64,000 nt of DNA from Aestuariibaculum lutulentum (GCF_032926325.1 NZ_CP136709.1:2127501-2191500); one strand, 5' to 3'; numbered from the stretch's first letter, positions 50,810 to 60,465 are shown. Notes: generated from the letters alone by a model not told the origin. A program made the numbers and translations.

Positions 50810-51187
50810 GTGATTATAATTTCAAAATATATGGTTCCAAAAGGGTATTCGGGAATAACCTTGTTCCCTTTTGTGTTTTTAAATGATAAACACCTTAAAA
50901 CAAATAGTGTTTTTATAAATCACGAACATATTCACTTAAAACAACAACTGGAATTGTTGATTGTGTTTTTCTATCTCTTTTATGGTATTGAGTTTTTGAT
51001 ACGATTATTTCAATACAAAACCTGGCATTTGGCTTACAGAAATATTTCGTTTGAACGAGAGGCTTTTGCAAATGAATTTGATTTAGATTATTTAAAGCAT
51101 CGTCCATTTTGGAGTTTTTTAAAGTATCTTCGCAGTTATGATATTTCAATTAGATCAAAGCGTCAATCAGAAAGTAAATCTTCCTAA
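50810..51187 (+). CDS. Small HExxH protein, putative metallopeptidase
   Basis: This protein, up to 125 residues, starts at GTG 50810 or the in-frame ATG 50831. With the first start it has His38-Glu39-x-x-His42 (NHEHIHLKQQ) and, about 40 residues on, FEREAFANEFD with Glu84 as a possible third zinc ligand. The stretch between (LLIVFFYLFYGIEFLIRLF) is hydrophobic and could be a membrane helix. It may be a minimal gluzincin-like peptidase. The last 50 bases overlap the start of the next gene in another frame. Confidence 0.6.
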   Translation: MIIISKYMVPKGYSGITLFPFVFLNDKHLKTNSVFINHEHIHLKQQLELLIVFFYLFYGIEFLIRLFQYKTWHLAYRNISFEREAFANEFDLDYLKHRPFWSFLKYLRSYDISIRSKRQSESKSS

Positions 51188-52052
51188 TGTACTAGGAATA
51201 GAAGTGTTTATAAAACGCGAAGACCGGATTCATGATTTTGTATCCGGGAATAAATATCGCAAACTAAAATACAATATTCTTGAAGCTGATAAGTTAGGAT
51301 TTAAAACGCTGTTGACTTTTGGAGGGGCGTTTTCAAATCATATTGCTGCAGTGGCTTCGGCTGGAAAAGTTTGCAGATTTAAAAGTATTGGCATAATCCG
51401 AGGGGAAGAATTAGAGTCTAAAATTGAAGATAATCCTACCTTAAAATTTGCAAAATCTTGCGGTATGCAATTTGAATTTGTAAGTCGTGAAGCATATAGG
51501 GAAAAGACTTCTGAAGACTTTATTAATCAGTTAAAGGAGAAATTCGGAGCCTTTTATTTGGTGCCTGAAGGAGGAACCAATATTCAGGCAGTAAAAGGCT
51601 GTGAAGAAATTTTAACTGAAGAGGACGATATGTTCGATTATGTCTGTTGTCCTGTTGGTACGGGAGGAACTATTTCTGGATTGATAAATTGTTCAAAACC
51701 TGGTCAACAAGTTTTAGGATTTCCCGCTTTAAAAGGCGATTTTTTAAAGGAAGATATTAGTAAATTTGTGTCGAAATCCAACTGGAAATTAATAACCGAT
51801 TACCATTTTGGAGGTTATGCTAAGATTAATCAGGAATTGGTGCATTTTATAAATGTGTTCAAAGAGCAAAATCAGATCCCTTTAGATCCTGTTTATACTG
51901 GAAAAATGATGTTTGGTATTCAGGAATTAATAAATCAGGGCTATTTTCCTGAGGGAGCAAAAATATTAGTCATTCATACCGGAGGCTTACAAGGTATTTC
52001 AGGGATGAATGCGGTTTTAAAAAAGAAACATTTACCATTAATAGAAATATAA
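51138..52052 (+). CDS. ACC deaminase / D-cysteine desulfhydrase family PLP enzyme
   Basis: The 304-residue cytoplasmic enzyme has the PLP lysine at about Lys39 (FVSGNKYRKLKYN), a Ser/Asn loop (GGAFSNHIAAVAS) and the PLP-phosphate glycine loop GTGGTISGL. It could release sulfide from D-cysteine or act on 1-aminocyclopropane-1-carboxylate; marker residues do not decide. Its first 50 bases overlap the HExxH protein gene, and a glucosaminidase gene follows 2 bases later. Confidence 0.87.
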   Translation: MIFQLDQSVNQKVNLPNVLGIEVFIKREDRIHDFVSGNKYRKLKYNILEADKLGFKTLLTFGGAFSNHIAAVASAGKVCRFKSIGIIRGEELESKIEDNPTLKFAKSCGMQFEFVSREAYREKTSEDFINQLKEKFGAFYLVPEGGTNIQAVKGCEEILTEEDDMFDYVCCPVGTGGTISGLINCSKPGQQVLGFPALKGDFLKEDISKFVSKSNWKLITDYHFGGYAKINQELVHFINVFKEQNQIPLDPVYTGKMMFGIQELINQGYFPEGAKILVIHTGGLQGISGMNAVLKKKHLPLIEI

Positions 52053-52054
52053 GA

Positions 52055-52873
52055 ATGAATAAATTTTGGGTTGTATTATCTCTGTTAGCTGTACTAACAA
52101 GTTGTAAAACTAAAAAAGTAGCCACGACAACAAAACGAACAAAACCAACTACCGAGCGGGTTGTAGTTCGAGAACGTGAAACTAACACAAAACCTGTTGA
52201 AACAAAACCAGTTGAGGAAACTAAGGTTTATGCCAGTGCTACCGAAAAATATATTGATACTTATAAAGATGTTGCTAAAACCGAAATGCAACTGTATAAT
52301 ATTCCGGCGAGTATTACCTTGGCTCAAGGTATATTAGAGTCTGGGTCAGGAAACGGACGTTTGTCAGTTGAAGCTAATAACCACTTCGGAATAAAATGTC
52401 ATGAGTGGACGGGTGCCAGAATTTATCACGATGACGATAAAGATCAGGAATGTTTCAGAAAATATGTTGATGCTAAATATTCTTTTAGAGATCACTCGTT
52501 ATTCCTAACGGAAAGAAAACGTTACGCTGATTTATTCAAACAAAAAGCTGGTGATTATAAAGCATGGGCTCGCGGACTTAAAGCAGCGGGTTATGCGACC
52601 GATAGAAAGTATCCTGATAAATTAATCAGTTTAATCGAGCGTTACGATTTACATAAATACGACGAAGAAGTTTTAGGGACAGCTTACGAACGCATCGATT
52701 ATTCAAAAGAAGACGTACAAAACAACAATACCGTTCATACCGTACTTAAAGGAGATACACTGTATTCCATTTCTAAACGATATAATACGACGGTGCAAAA
52801 TATTCAGCGATTAAACGGGTTAAACGGAACCAATATTAGTATTGGTCAGGAATTGCTGATTTCAACAAATTAA
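52055..52873 (+). CDS. Glucosaminidase (FlgJ-like) with C-terminal LysM, lipoprotein
   Basis: The 272-residue lipoprotein has lipobox Cys17 (LTSC), a Thr/Lys/Glu-rich linker (20-65), a glucosaminidase domain (SITLAQGILESGSGNGRLSV, NNHFGIKC, DHSLFLTERKRYADL) and a C-terminal LysM repeat (HTVLKGDTLYSISKRYNTTV). It should cut peptidoglycan glycan strands in the periplasm. It begins 2 bases after the upstream PLP gene and precedes hemL by 16 bases. Confidence 0.93.
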   Translation: MNKFWVVLSLLAVLTSCKTKKVATTTKRTKPTTERVVVRERETNTKPVETKPVEETKVYASATEKYIDTYKDVAKTEMQLYNIPASITLAQGILESGSGNGRLSVEANNHFGIKCHEWTGARIYHDDDKDQECFRKYVDAKYSFRDHSLFLTERKRYADLFKQKAGDYKAWARGLKAAGYATDRKYPDKLISLIERYDLHKYDEEVLGTAYERIDYSKEDVQNNNTVHTVLKGDTLYSISKRYNTTVQNIQRLNGLNGTNISIGQELLISTN

Positions 52874-52889
52874 AATAATAAAAACAGAT

Positions 52890-54176
52890 ATGATTTATAA
52901 ACGCAGTAGCGCATTATTTGCCGAAGCAGAAAAGGTAATTCCCGGAGGTGTTAATTCACCGGTAAGAGCTTTTAAGGGTGTTGGAGGAACGCCTATTTTT
53001 GTAAAAGAAGCTAAAGGTGCGTATTTGTATGATGAAGATGGTAATAAACTTATAGACTATATAAATTCCTGGGGACCTATGATTTTAGGTCACGCTTATC
53101 AACCGGTTGTTGATGCTGTTGTTGAAAAAGCAAAAAAGGGAACTTCTTTTGGCATGCCAACCGAAATTGAAACAGAAATTGCAGAATTGGCTGTTTCTAT
53201 GGTGCCAAATATTGATAAAATTAGATTTGTAAATTCAGGAACCGAGGCTTGTATGAGTGCCGTAAGATTGGCTCGCGGATTTACAGGAAAAGATAAGATT
53301 GTAAAATTTGCTGGTTGTTATCATGGTCACAGTGATTCGTTTTTAATTCAGGCGGGTAGTGGAGCCAGTACGTTTGGTACACCAAATAGTCCAGGAGTAA
53401 CTCAAGGCACTGCAAAAGATACCCTGTTAGCTCATTATAATGATATTGATAACGTAAAGGAATTAATTGCTGCCAATCCAAACGAGATTGCTTGTATTAT
53501 TATTGAGCCAGTTGCCGGAAATATGGGCTGTGTTCCTCCTCAAAATGACTTTTTACAAAAATTAAGAACAGTTTGTGATGAGAACAATATCTTGTTAATT
53601 TTTGATGAGGTCATGACCGGTTTCCGTTTAGCTAAAGGTGGAGCTCAGGAATTATTTGGAATTAAAGCCGATATCGTTTGTTTTGGAAAGGTAATTGGTG
53701 GTGGTTTACCTGTTGGAGCTTTTGCTGCCAGAAATGAAATTATGAATCATTTAGCGCCTCTTGGACCCGTATATCAGGCAGGAACATTAAGTGGAAACCC
53801 ATTAGCAATGGCCGCAGGTTTAGCGATGTTAACAGCATTGAATGAAGAGCCTGAAATTTTCAACCGTTTAGCAGAAAAAACTGAATATTTGCACAAAGGC
53901 ATTGCTAAGGTCTTATCAGATAATAATATTACTCATACTATAAATCGTGTTGGATCGATGATTTCCGTTCATTTTGATGAAGCTGAGGTAGTCGATTTTA
54001 CAACGGCGGCTAAAGGAAATAACGACACCTTTAAAAAGTTCTTCCACGGTTTATTAAACGAAGGCGTTTATATTGCACCAAGTGCTTTTGAAACCTGGTT
54101 TATTACTGATGCTTTATCTTATGATGATTTAGATTTTACCATTAATGCGGTAAATAAAGTTGCAAAAGGCTTATAA
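52890..54176 (+). CDS. hemL: Glutamate-1-semialdehyde 2,1-aminomutase
   Basis: The 428-residue PLP enzyme has the PLP lysine at Lys267 (IVCFGKVIGGGLPVGAF), a substrate loop GSGASTFGTPNSPGV and the start SSALFAEAEKVIPGGVNSPV. It makes 5-aminolevulinate for heme from glutamate semialdehyde. Length and motifs match the C5-pathway enzyme. A strong terminator follows. Confidence 0.96.
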   Translation: MIYKRSSALFAEAEKVIPGGVNSPVRAFKGVGGTPIFVKEAKGAYLYDEDGNKLIDYINSWGPMILGHAYQPVVDAVVEKAKKGTSFGMPTEIETEIAELAVSMVPNIDKIRFVNSGTEACMSAVRLARGFTGKDKIVKFAGCYHGHSDSFLIQAGSGASTFGTPNSPGVTQGTAKDTLLAHYNDIDNVKELIAANPNEIACIIIEPVAGNMGCVPPQNDFLQKLRTVCDENNILLIFDEVMTGFRLAKGGAQELFGIKADIVCFGKVIGGGLPVGAFAARNEIMNHLAPLGPVYQAGTLSGNPLAMAAGLAMLTALNEEPEIFNRLAEKTEYLHKGIAKVLSDNNITHTINRVGSMISVHFDEAEVVDFTTAAKGNNDTFKKFFHGLLNEGVYIAPSAFETWFITDALSYDDLDFTINAVNKVAKGL

Positions 54177-54181
54177 AAATA

Positions 54182-54211
54182 AAAAGCGCGTTTCAACAGA
54201 AACGCGCTTTT
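54182..54211. terminator. Bidirectional terminator after hemL
   Basis: AAAAGCGCGTTT (54182-54193) pairs with AAACGCGCTTTT (54200-54211), loop CAACAG. It could serve hemL on one strand and the convergent Spy-like gene ending at 54250 on the other. Confidence 0.85.
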
Positions 54212-54249
54212 AACCAACCAAACTATAGTCAAAAACTAACTAAACTATA

Positions 54250-54729
54250 TTATTTTCTATCTCTTTTGTCTTCAAATTGTCTTTGAGGCATGTCTTTTTT
54301 CATTTTTTGAGCTCTTTGTTTCATCTTAGCCTGAGTATCTTCCCATTTAGAATACTGCTCTTTTGTTAAGATATTTTTCATTTTAGCTTTTACAGCTATT
54401 TGATGGTCTAAGCGGTCATTCATCATTTTATAACGCTCCTCACTGCTTGGATTTTGCCATTCACCACTTTCTTTTTTAGCTTTTAAAGACTCCATCATAT
54501 CCTTTTTAGCCTTGGCATTTTCTAAATTCAATTTATATATTTCGTCCTGCTGCGATTTTGTTAAATCGTAATTCAAGGTCATGTGTTTTGTTCTCAGCGT
54601 TGCGGCTTGTTCTGGAGTAAGGTCGTTCATTCTATGAGGTCTCTCCATACGATCTGCAAATTGTCTTCTCTCTTGTGCAATACCTTGTAGTGATATCAAA
54701 GCGATTGCGATAGCTATAATTTTTTTCAT
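54250..54729 (-). CDS. Spy/CpxP-like periplasmic protein
   Basis: The 159-residue exported protein has a signal peptide ending near QGIAQE. The rest is helical and highly charged, with three LTxxQ-type motifs (LTPEQAATL, LTKSQQDEI, LTKEQYSKW) as in the Spy/CpxP family. Such proteins act as ATP-independent periplasmic chaperones or metal-response modulators. No regulatory partner gene is adjacent. Confidence 0.75.
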   Translation of the reverse strand: MKKIIAIAIALISLQGIAQERRQFADRMERPHRMNDLTPEQAATLRTKHMTLNYDLTKSQQDEIYKLNLENAKAKKDMMESLKAKKESGEWQNPSSEERYKMMNDRLDHQIAVKAKMKNILTKEQYSKWEDTQAKMKQRAQKMKKDMPQRQFEDKRDRK

Positions 54730-54827
54730 CGTTTAAAAGTTTTATTTGCATTTAAGACCTGCTAAAGATGAAAAGGTTTAATGTTAATTTAAACTTTAAC
54801 GATTATTAACAGTTGATAATGTTTTGG

Positions 54828-56054
54828 TTAGAGGTGTTTTTTGTGAAAAATGGGAAAACTGAAATTAATGCCAGATTGTAGGTCTGCTGCGTTATTTACA
54901 AGAAAATCTTCCTTAAGATATACCGAAAGTTTACCTGTATTCCAGCCATAGGTATAAGTGAAGGTCCAATAGGTTAATGTCTTGTATAGAGTAGAAATGC
55001 CATGGTGCCAGCCACCTCTTATTTCCTGCCATTTTCCTATGAGCTGATAGTAGGAGGCTTCTTCTTTTTTATTATATCGACCTTGAAGCTGGTAGTTAAC
55101 TCCAAAGGCATGATAATGATTGTTTTTTGTGAATTTCGTAAGTTCTATATCGGCTTCACCTGTGCCTAAAAAAGGATTATTTCCCAAATCGATAGGATCG
55201 TTAAAGTTGATAATGTTCTTACGAAGTAGGTTGAATGCAAGTCCCAAATTAAGTTGATAGTTGTTTTTTAGATCGAAGGTTTTTAAACCATTTGCTGAAA
55301 TACCAATATCTAATGAATGGTTATATTTTGAAGTATTCCATCCTAGATGACTTCCAAAGTTGATGAAAATATCTTTTGTTCTGTTAAAGTTAAAATTAGG
55401 GTAGAAGTAATGGTTGAATTCTATTCCACTAAAAATAAAATCATTGTTATGAAGTTCTAAAGTGTTTCCGTTGCGGTCTAAATATGCAATATTGGCTTGA
55501 TTTAACCCATAGTAACGACGCCCGTAAGGGTCTTCTTTGCCAATAATTGTGCTGTGGGTCCATTCAATAAATTCATCACTTGTAAAAACAGATAAAGGAT
55601 ATTTACCTTTTGTAATAAGGTGCGAACGCAATGAAATGTCCAGTTCATGTTGTTTTGCTATTGGAATATCGATAGCAAAGCGAAATTCTTTAATTACAGC
55701 ATCAACTAAAATATTCATATAAAGGGCAGGGGTAGTTTCCTGATCTAGAAAAAAGAAGGTGCGGTCATGCCATTTTACTTGGCTTTGTTCCAGCCTAACC
55801 TCAGGATTTTTTGGAAAGTAGGCTTCAACAAAGGGATGAAATACATTTCCACTTGATGAATTGAAACTAATCCCGATATTTTCTGGGACATGAGCTTTAA
55901 AATTTCTACTAATTCTGGAACTAAAAATACCAAAATGATGGGTGCCTAAGTTGTTTGGGGTTTCGATACCATTCTTTAAGATATTCATATTTTGTTGTGC
56001 CCAGCAATGACTGAATATGAAAAATATAAAATAGAAGAGGTTTTTTGTTGGCAT
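54828..56054 (-). CDS. Outer-membrane beta-barrel protein, DUF3187-like
   Basis: The 408-residue exported protein has a signal peptide MPTKNLFYFIFFIFSHCWAQ and a beta-strand-rich body ending FSFPIFHKKHL. A conserved-looking segment DEFIEWTHSTIIGKEDPYGR resembles the FIEGWHxxFG-type motif of DUF3187 outer-membrane proteins; a distant relation is likely, not certain. The function is unknown. It is not in an operon with neighbours; the gap of 372 bases upstream holds an isolated terminator. Confidence 0.6.
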   Translation of the reverse strand: MPTKNLFYFIFFIFSHCWAQQNMNILKNGIETPNNLGTHHFGIFSSRISRNFKAHVPENIGISFNSSSGNVFHPFVEAYFPKNPEVRLEQSQVKWHDRTFFFLDQETTPALYMNILVDAVIKEFRFAIDIPIAKQHELDISLRSHLITKGKYPLSVFTSDEFIEWTHSTIIGKEDPYGRRYYGLNQANIAYLDRNGNTLELHNNDFIFSGIEFNHYFYPNFNFNRTKDIFINFGSHLGWNTSKYNHSLDIGISANGLKTFDLKNNYQLNLGLAFNLLRKNIINFNDPIDLGNNPFLGTGEADIELTKFTKNNHYHAFGVNYQLQGRYNKKEEASYYQLIGKWQEIRGGWHHGISTLYKTLTYWTFTYTYGWNTGKLSVYLKEDFLVNNAADLQSGINFSFPIFHKKHL

Positions 56055-56426
56055 ATTATAAAAATATGGAAAAGAAACTAACTTCTAATATTAAGTTTAT
56101 GTTGGGTTAAGATTATTTTTTAGTGTAGTTAAGACACTTTTTTTCTTAAAAATTTTAACAGTTATAGGTTTTTGTCTTAAAGAAGGTATAAAATTGACCT
56201 TTTTGGTGTTAAACATTTCTAAATATCTTTAGTACATGGGAAAAAAGCTGAATCTTTGCAGAGTAGTTTATTTGAAACAAGTAATGCTCATAAGTTAAAA
56301 ATTCATACTTTTTAATATTGAAGTTATTAGTTAGTTAATAAATTAAGTTTAGTTGGTTAGTTTGTGAAAGCCCAGTAATTGTAAATTACTGGGCTTTTTT
56401 ATTTGTATGAATTGAAAATTAAAAAG
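56055..56426. other. Non-coding stretch with orphan plus-strand terminator
   Basis: 372 bases between two minus-strand genes with no supportable long gene. A plus-strand hairpin (56367-56397) with a long T-run has no plus-strand gene before it. A possible weak -7 box (AATCTTTG) lies at 56251-56258, and a 20-codon frame at 56236-56298 is too weak to call. Confidence 0.55.
56367..56403 (+). terminator. Orphan Rho-independent terminator
   Basis: AAAGCCCAGTAATT (56367-56380) pairs perfectly with AATTACTGGGCTTT (56384-56397), loop GTA, and runs into TTT. On the minus strand the flank is not T-rich, so it is oriented to end a plus-strand transcript. Confidence 0.85.
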
Positions 56427-58487
56427 CTAAACAACTTGGGTTTCGTTGTTAAAATGGAATTGTAACAATTTGTATAAACGTTCCTTTTTAAAGGGTTTGG
56501 TTAGGTAATTGTTCATACCGCTTTCAATGGCTTTGTTAATAGCTTCGGTAGTTACATTGGCTGATAAACCAAATATGATAACCTCGTTGTCAACCTCTCT
56601 TATATATTTTGTGGCTTCCCAACCATCCATTTCCGGCATGTGAATATCCATAAAAATAAGCTGATATTTCTTTTCATTAAAACGGTCGAGAGCTATTTTT
56701 CCATTATTTGCTGTATCTGCATTAATGCCTAAATCCTGCAAGAATTTTTTAAGAACAATAATGTTTAGATTGTTATCGTCTACAATAAGTACGTTTAAAT
56801 CGGAAGCGTTAATACTTTTCTTTAAATCCAGATTTTTCTTTTGAACAATATCGTTGGTTATTTTAAACATAAATGAAACAGTAAATTTGGTGCCTTTTTC
56901 AAATTCACTTTCAACCCTAATATCGCCTCCCATCATTTCTACTAGGTTTTTGCATATGGCAAGACCAAGTCCGCTTCCTTCGTGTTCTTTTTTGACACTA
57001 TTTTCGATTTGAGTGAATCGGTTAAAGATGGTATTTAGTTTGTCTTTTGGTATCCCAATGCCTGTGTCTTCAATGCTAATAACAAGTTTAAGCTGATCTT
57101 TAATAACGGTTTCAGAATAGCTAATGGTTACACCGCCCGTTTTAGTGAATTTTAAGGCGTTTTTAAGGAGGTTGTTAATAACCTGAAGCATTTTGTTTAA
57201 ATCACCTATTACGGTTGTTCCTGAAACATCATTAAAGTTGGTGTTTAAGTACAGGTTCTTTTTTACGAACAGAAACTGATTAACATCTACAAGCTTTTTA
57301 ATTTTGTTTAAAGGTGTAAAAATGTTTTCCTCGAGCTCGGTGTTTCCAGATTCAATTTTATCGAAATCTAAAATGTCATTAACCAGACTTAATAGATTGC
57401 TTGAGGATTTATCCATTAAATCGACATATTCTTTATGGACGGGAGATAAACTTTCGCTCTTAAGTAATTCAATAAAACCTATAATAGCATGTAAGGGTGT
57501 TCGAATTTCATGACTCATATTTGATAGAAATTCGGTTTTAGCCTGCGACGCTTTTTTAGCTCTGTTTTTTTCTTGCTCTAAAGTATGGTTTAGTTTGGTA
57601 AGGGTTTCGTTAGATTGCAGTGCCAAACGACTACTTTTTTTGGCTTGCAGATAAAAGAAGATTAAGGATGAAACAACAAATGCCAAAAATATACCAACAA
57701 CAAATGCGACATCTATAATGGTGTTTCCTTCAGCTAGCAATAGTTTTTTTGATGGATAAATATTCAGTTGCCAGTTTTGGTTGTCTCCGGAGTCAATGGT
57801 TAAATTTTTAGTATAAACAGGGTTGGTCTTACTATTAAGTTTTATAGCACTGTTTAATTGATAAAATGCCAAGCCTTTGTCGTCATAAAATTCTATGACA
57901 TACTGGTCTTCCAAATGGTTTGCCAAACGGTCGAAATTGGATTTAAAATCCATACCGGCAGTGATTGTTCCTTGAAATTTATTATCAAAATATACAGGGA
58001 CATCAACCAAAAATGCCTCTCCAGATTGTTTTAAATCTAACCAATGCGTAATATTTGTGGTTCCGTTTTTAGAATGTTTTAGCCAGTCGTCTCTTCGATA
58101 ATCTAGTGTTGAGATATCAAGATTCAGTGCTTTTTTGTTTTCTTCAGAAGGATAAATGCTTCTGATAATCATTGAGCTGTCTATCCATTCAATAAATTTA
58201 AAAGAATCATTCTGCTCCAGAAGTAAATTGGCATCGTGTTCCCAGTTTTTAAAATAGTCACCATTAGTAAATTCCAGGCGACTTTTTAAATTTTCTAACC
58301 TGGCAATATCCGAGTGGATAATGTTTTCAAACTCTTTAGATATAAGTTCACCTGTATGTTGAATATCTTCATCAATTACGGAAGCGTATTCGTCTTTAGA
58401 AACTTTGTAGATGTAAAGTTTAGCTAAAGAAAGGACAAAAAAAATGGTAACGGCTATAATTAAATCAATTTTTATCTTTTTAATCAT
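56427..58487 (-). CDS. Hybrid sensor histidine kinase with receiver domain
   Basis: The 686-residue membrane protein has two membrane segments (about 8-26 and 258-280) around a periplasmic CHASE-like sensor domain. The HisKA domain has phospho-acceptor His326 (SNMSHEIRTPLHAIIGF); HATPase_c follows with NNLLKNALKF, EDTGIGIP and GSGLGL. The C-terminal receiver domain carries phospho-acceptor Asp614 (FMDIHMPEMDG) and conserved Lys in LTKPFKKERL. No response regulator with a DNA-binding domain is adjacent, so the output must be elsewhere. The sensed signal is unknown. Confidence 0.92.
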   Translation of the reverse strand: MIKKIKIDLIIAVTIFFVLSLAKLYIYKVSKDEYASVIDEDIQHTGELISKEFENIIHSDIARLENLKSRLEFTNGDYFKNWEHDANLLLEQNDSFKFIEWIDSSMIIRSIYPSEENKKALNLDISTLDYRRDDWLKHSKNGTTNITHWLDLKQSGEAFLVDVPVYFDNKFQGTITAGMDFKSNFDRLANHLEDQYVIEFYDDKGLAFYQLNSAIKLNSKTNPVYTKNLTIDSGDNQNWQLNIYPSKKLLLAEGNTIIDVAFVVGIFLAFVVSSLIFFYLQAKKSSRLALQSNETLTKLNHTLEQEKNRAKKASQAKTEFLSNMSHEIRTPLHAIIGFIELLKSESLSPVHKEYVDLMDKSSSNLLSLVNDILDFDKIESGNTELEENIFTPLNKIKKLVDVNQFLFVKKNLYLNTNFNDVSGTTVIGDLNKMLQVINNLLKNALKFTKTGGVTISYSETVIKDQLKLVISIEDTGIGIPKDKLNTIFNRFTQIENSVKKEHEGSGLGLAICKNLVEMMGGDIRVESEFEKGTKFTVSFMFKITNDIVQKKNLDLKKSINASDLNVLIVDDNNLNIIVLKKFLQDLGINADTANNGKIALDRFNEKKYQLIFMDIHMPEMDGWEATKYIREVDNEVIIFGLSANVTTEAINKAIESGMNNYLTKPFKKERLYKLLQFHFNNETQVV

Positions 58488-58543
58488 AAGCTGTTACCAG
58501 ATTTTATATTTTGTTTTTAACTAGGCTCTAATATAAAAAAGTT

Positions 58544-60238
58544 TTAAGAAATTAGCTCAACAATTAAATCGCTATCGGTTTTAATAACATTGGCTAACTT
58601 ATGCTTAGTTAAGGCTTTAATACCTTTATCCCAGGCTTTGTTGCTTAAACCGCTTTCTTCTTTAAGTACATTTAAAGGAAGGCTTTTCTTAGCTTTTAAC
58701 ACTTCAAAAATAGCCTTTTCGTTATCGCTTAAAGTAACTGTCTTTTTCTCTGGTCTCATTTGCGGGAAGAATAACACTTCCTGAATAGATTGATTATTGG
58801 TTAAGAACATAATTAATCGGTCCATACCAATACCCATACCCGATGTAGGAGGCATACCATATTCTAATGCACGTAAAAAGTCGTAATCAATAACCCCGTT
58901 AGCTTCATCGTCACCTTTTTTAGCTAATTCCATTTGGTGCTCAAAACGCTCACGTTGATCGATAGGGTCGTTTAATTCAGAATATGCATTGGCAATTTCT
59001 TTACCACAAACCATCAACTCGAAACGCTCTGTTAAATCCGGATTCTCGCGGTGTTCTTTACATAACGGACTCATTTCTTTAGGGTAGTCGGTGATGAAAG
59101 TTGGCTGAATGTAGTTGCCTTCACATTTTTCACCAAAAATTTCATCAATCAGTTTTCCTTTACCCATAGTATCGTCAACTTCAATACCCATACCTTTGGC
59201 AGCGGCACGAATTTCGTCTTCTGATTTTCCAGTAATATCGAAACCTGTAAAATGTTTGATAGAATCGGCCATGGTTACTCGAGCATAAGGTGCTTTAAAG
59301 TCGATTTCGTGTTCTCCAAATTTAGCTTTTGTAGAACCGTTTACTGCCATAGCACAATGCTCTAATAAACGCTCACAGAAATCCATCATCCAGTTATAAT
59401 CTTTGTAAGACACATAGATTTCCATAGCTGTAAACTCCGGGTTGTGCGTTCTGTCCATCCCTTCGTTACGGAAGTTTTTAGAGAACTCGTAAACCCCGTC
59501 AAAACCACCAACAATTAAGCGCTTTAAGTAAAGCTCGTTGGCAATACGCATGTATAACGGAATGTCTAAAGCGTTGTGGTGCGTAACAAACGGTCTTGCG
59601 GCAGCACCTCCAGGGATAGATTGTAATACCGGTGTTTCTACCTCAAAATAACCAGCGTCGTTAAAAAACGAACGCATGGCGTTGAATAATTTGGTACGCT
59701 TAATAAATATTTCTTTAACGTGCGGGTTAACTACTAAATCGGCATAACGTTGTCTGTAACGTTGTTCCGGGTCTGTAAACGCATCGTATACTTTACCATC
59801 TTTTTCTTTTGGTAATGGTAGCGGTTTTAGGGCTTTACTCAATAAAGTGAAGTCTTTTACTTTAACGGTTTTTTCACCTACCTGTGTTGTGAATAACTCT
59901 CCTTCTATACCAACAAAGTCACCAAAGTCGATTAGTTTTTTAAATAATTCGTTGTATTTTTCTTTGTCTTCTCCCGGACAAATTTCATCACGGTTAAAAT
60001 ACACTTGTATCTTACCATCGGCATCTTGTAATTCGGCAAAACTGGCTTTCCCTTGCACCTTAATCATCATTAAACGACCTGCAATAACCACCTTTTTGTC
60101 AGCTTCAAAATTCTCTTTTATCTGTTTCGATGTATGCGTTACAGGATATAAATCTGCTGGGTACGGATTAACGCCCAATTCGCGTAATTTTACTAATTTT
60201 TCTCTACGTACAAGTTCTTGCTCTGATAATTGCGACAT
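58544..60238 (-). CDS. lysS: Lysine--tRNA ligase (class II)
   Basis: The 564-residue protein starts MSQLSEQELVRREKLVKLRE, has an OB-fold anticodon-binding domain (KVVIAGRLMMIKVQGKASF) and a class II core with FRNEGMDRTHNPEFTAMEIY and GMGIGMDRLIMFLTNN. About 65 residues beyond the usual end (LSDNEKAIFEVLKAKKSL) form an extra C-terminal tail, seen in other Bacteroidota LysS proteins. It charges tRNA-Lys. Confidence 0.95.
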   Translation of the reverse strand: MSQLSEQELVRREKLVKLRELGVNPYPADLYPVTHTSKQIKENFEADKKVVIAGRLMMIKVQGKASFAELQDADGKIQVYFNRDEICPGEDKEKYNELFKKLIDFGDFVGIEGELFTTQVGEKTVKVKDFTLLSKALKPLPLPKEKDGKVYDAFTDPEQRYRQRYADLVVNPHVKEIFIKRTKLFNAMRSFFNDAGYFEVETPVLQSIPGGAAARPFVTHHNALDIPLYMRIANELYLKRLIVGGFDGVYEFSKNFRNEGMDRTHNPEFTAMEIYVSYKDYNWMMDFCERLLEHCAMAVNGSTKAKFGEHEIDFKAPYARVTMADSIKHFTGFDITGKSEDEIRAAAKGMGIEVDDTMGKGKLIDEIFGEKCEGNYIQPTFITDYPKEMSPLCKEHRENPDLTERFELMVCGKEIANAYSELNDPIDQRERFEHQMELAKKGDDEANGVIDYDFLRALEYGMPPTSGMGIGMDRLIMFLTNNQSIQEVLFFPQMRPEKKTVTLSDNEKAIFEVLKAKKSLPLNVLKEESGLSNKAWDKGIKALTKHKLANVIKTDSDLIVELIS

Positions 60239-60272
60239 ATTCTAAAATGCTGAGTATAATTTTTTAAAGGCA

Positions 60273-60280
60273 CAAAGATA
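60273..60280 (-). promoter_or_regulatory. Bacteroidota -7 box (TATCTTTG) upstream of lysS
   Basis: On the minus strand, TATCTTTG matches TAnnTTTG exactly and ends 34 bases before the lysS start codon. Confidence 0.45.
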
Positions 60281-60457
60281 AACATAATCATTAAGGTAAC
60301 ATACCTAATAATTTGTGAAATTTTGGCGTTACCTAAAGGTTGCGCTTTAATTATTTTACGGTAGTTTTCTGCAAATGCTTTTAGTATTCATGATTTCCTT
60401 CCAATAAAAATATAGGTGAGCATATGTAATCGCTAACGCAGTTTGTAACAAAAGGCA

Positions 60458-60465
60458 TAATTTTG
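60458..60465 (+). promoter_or_regulatory. Bacteroidota -7 box (TAATTTTG) upstream of the YqaE gene
   Basis: TAATTTTG matches TAnnTTTG exactly and lies 45 bases before the ATG at 60511. Confidence 0.45.

Noticed and set aside
56236..56298. 20-codon plus-strand frame
   Set aside because: It has no striking composition or start signal and is likely chance in AT-rich DNA; kept only as context for the orphan terminator.
59847..60245. 132-codon plus-strand frame over the start of lysS
   Set aside because: It is antisense to the lysS N-terminal domain and has no family match that I recognise.
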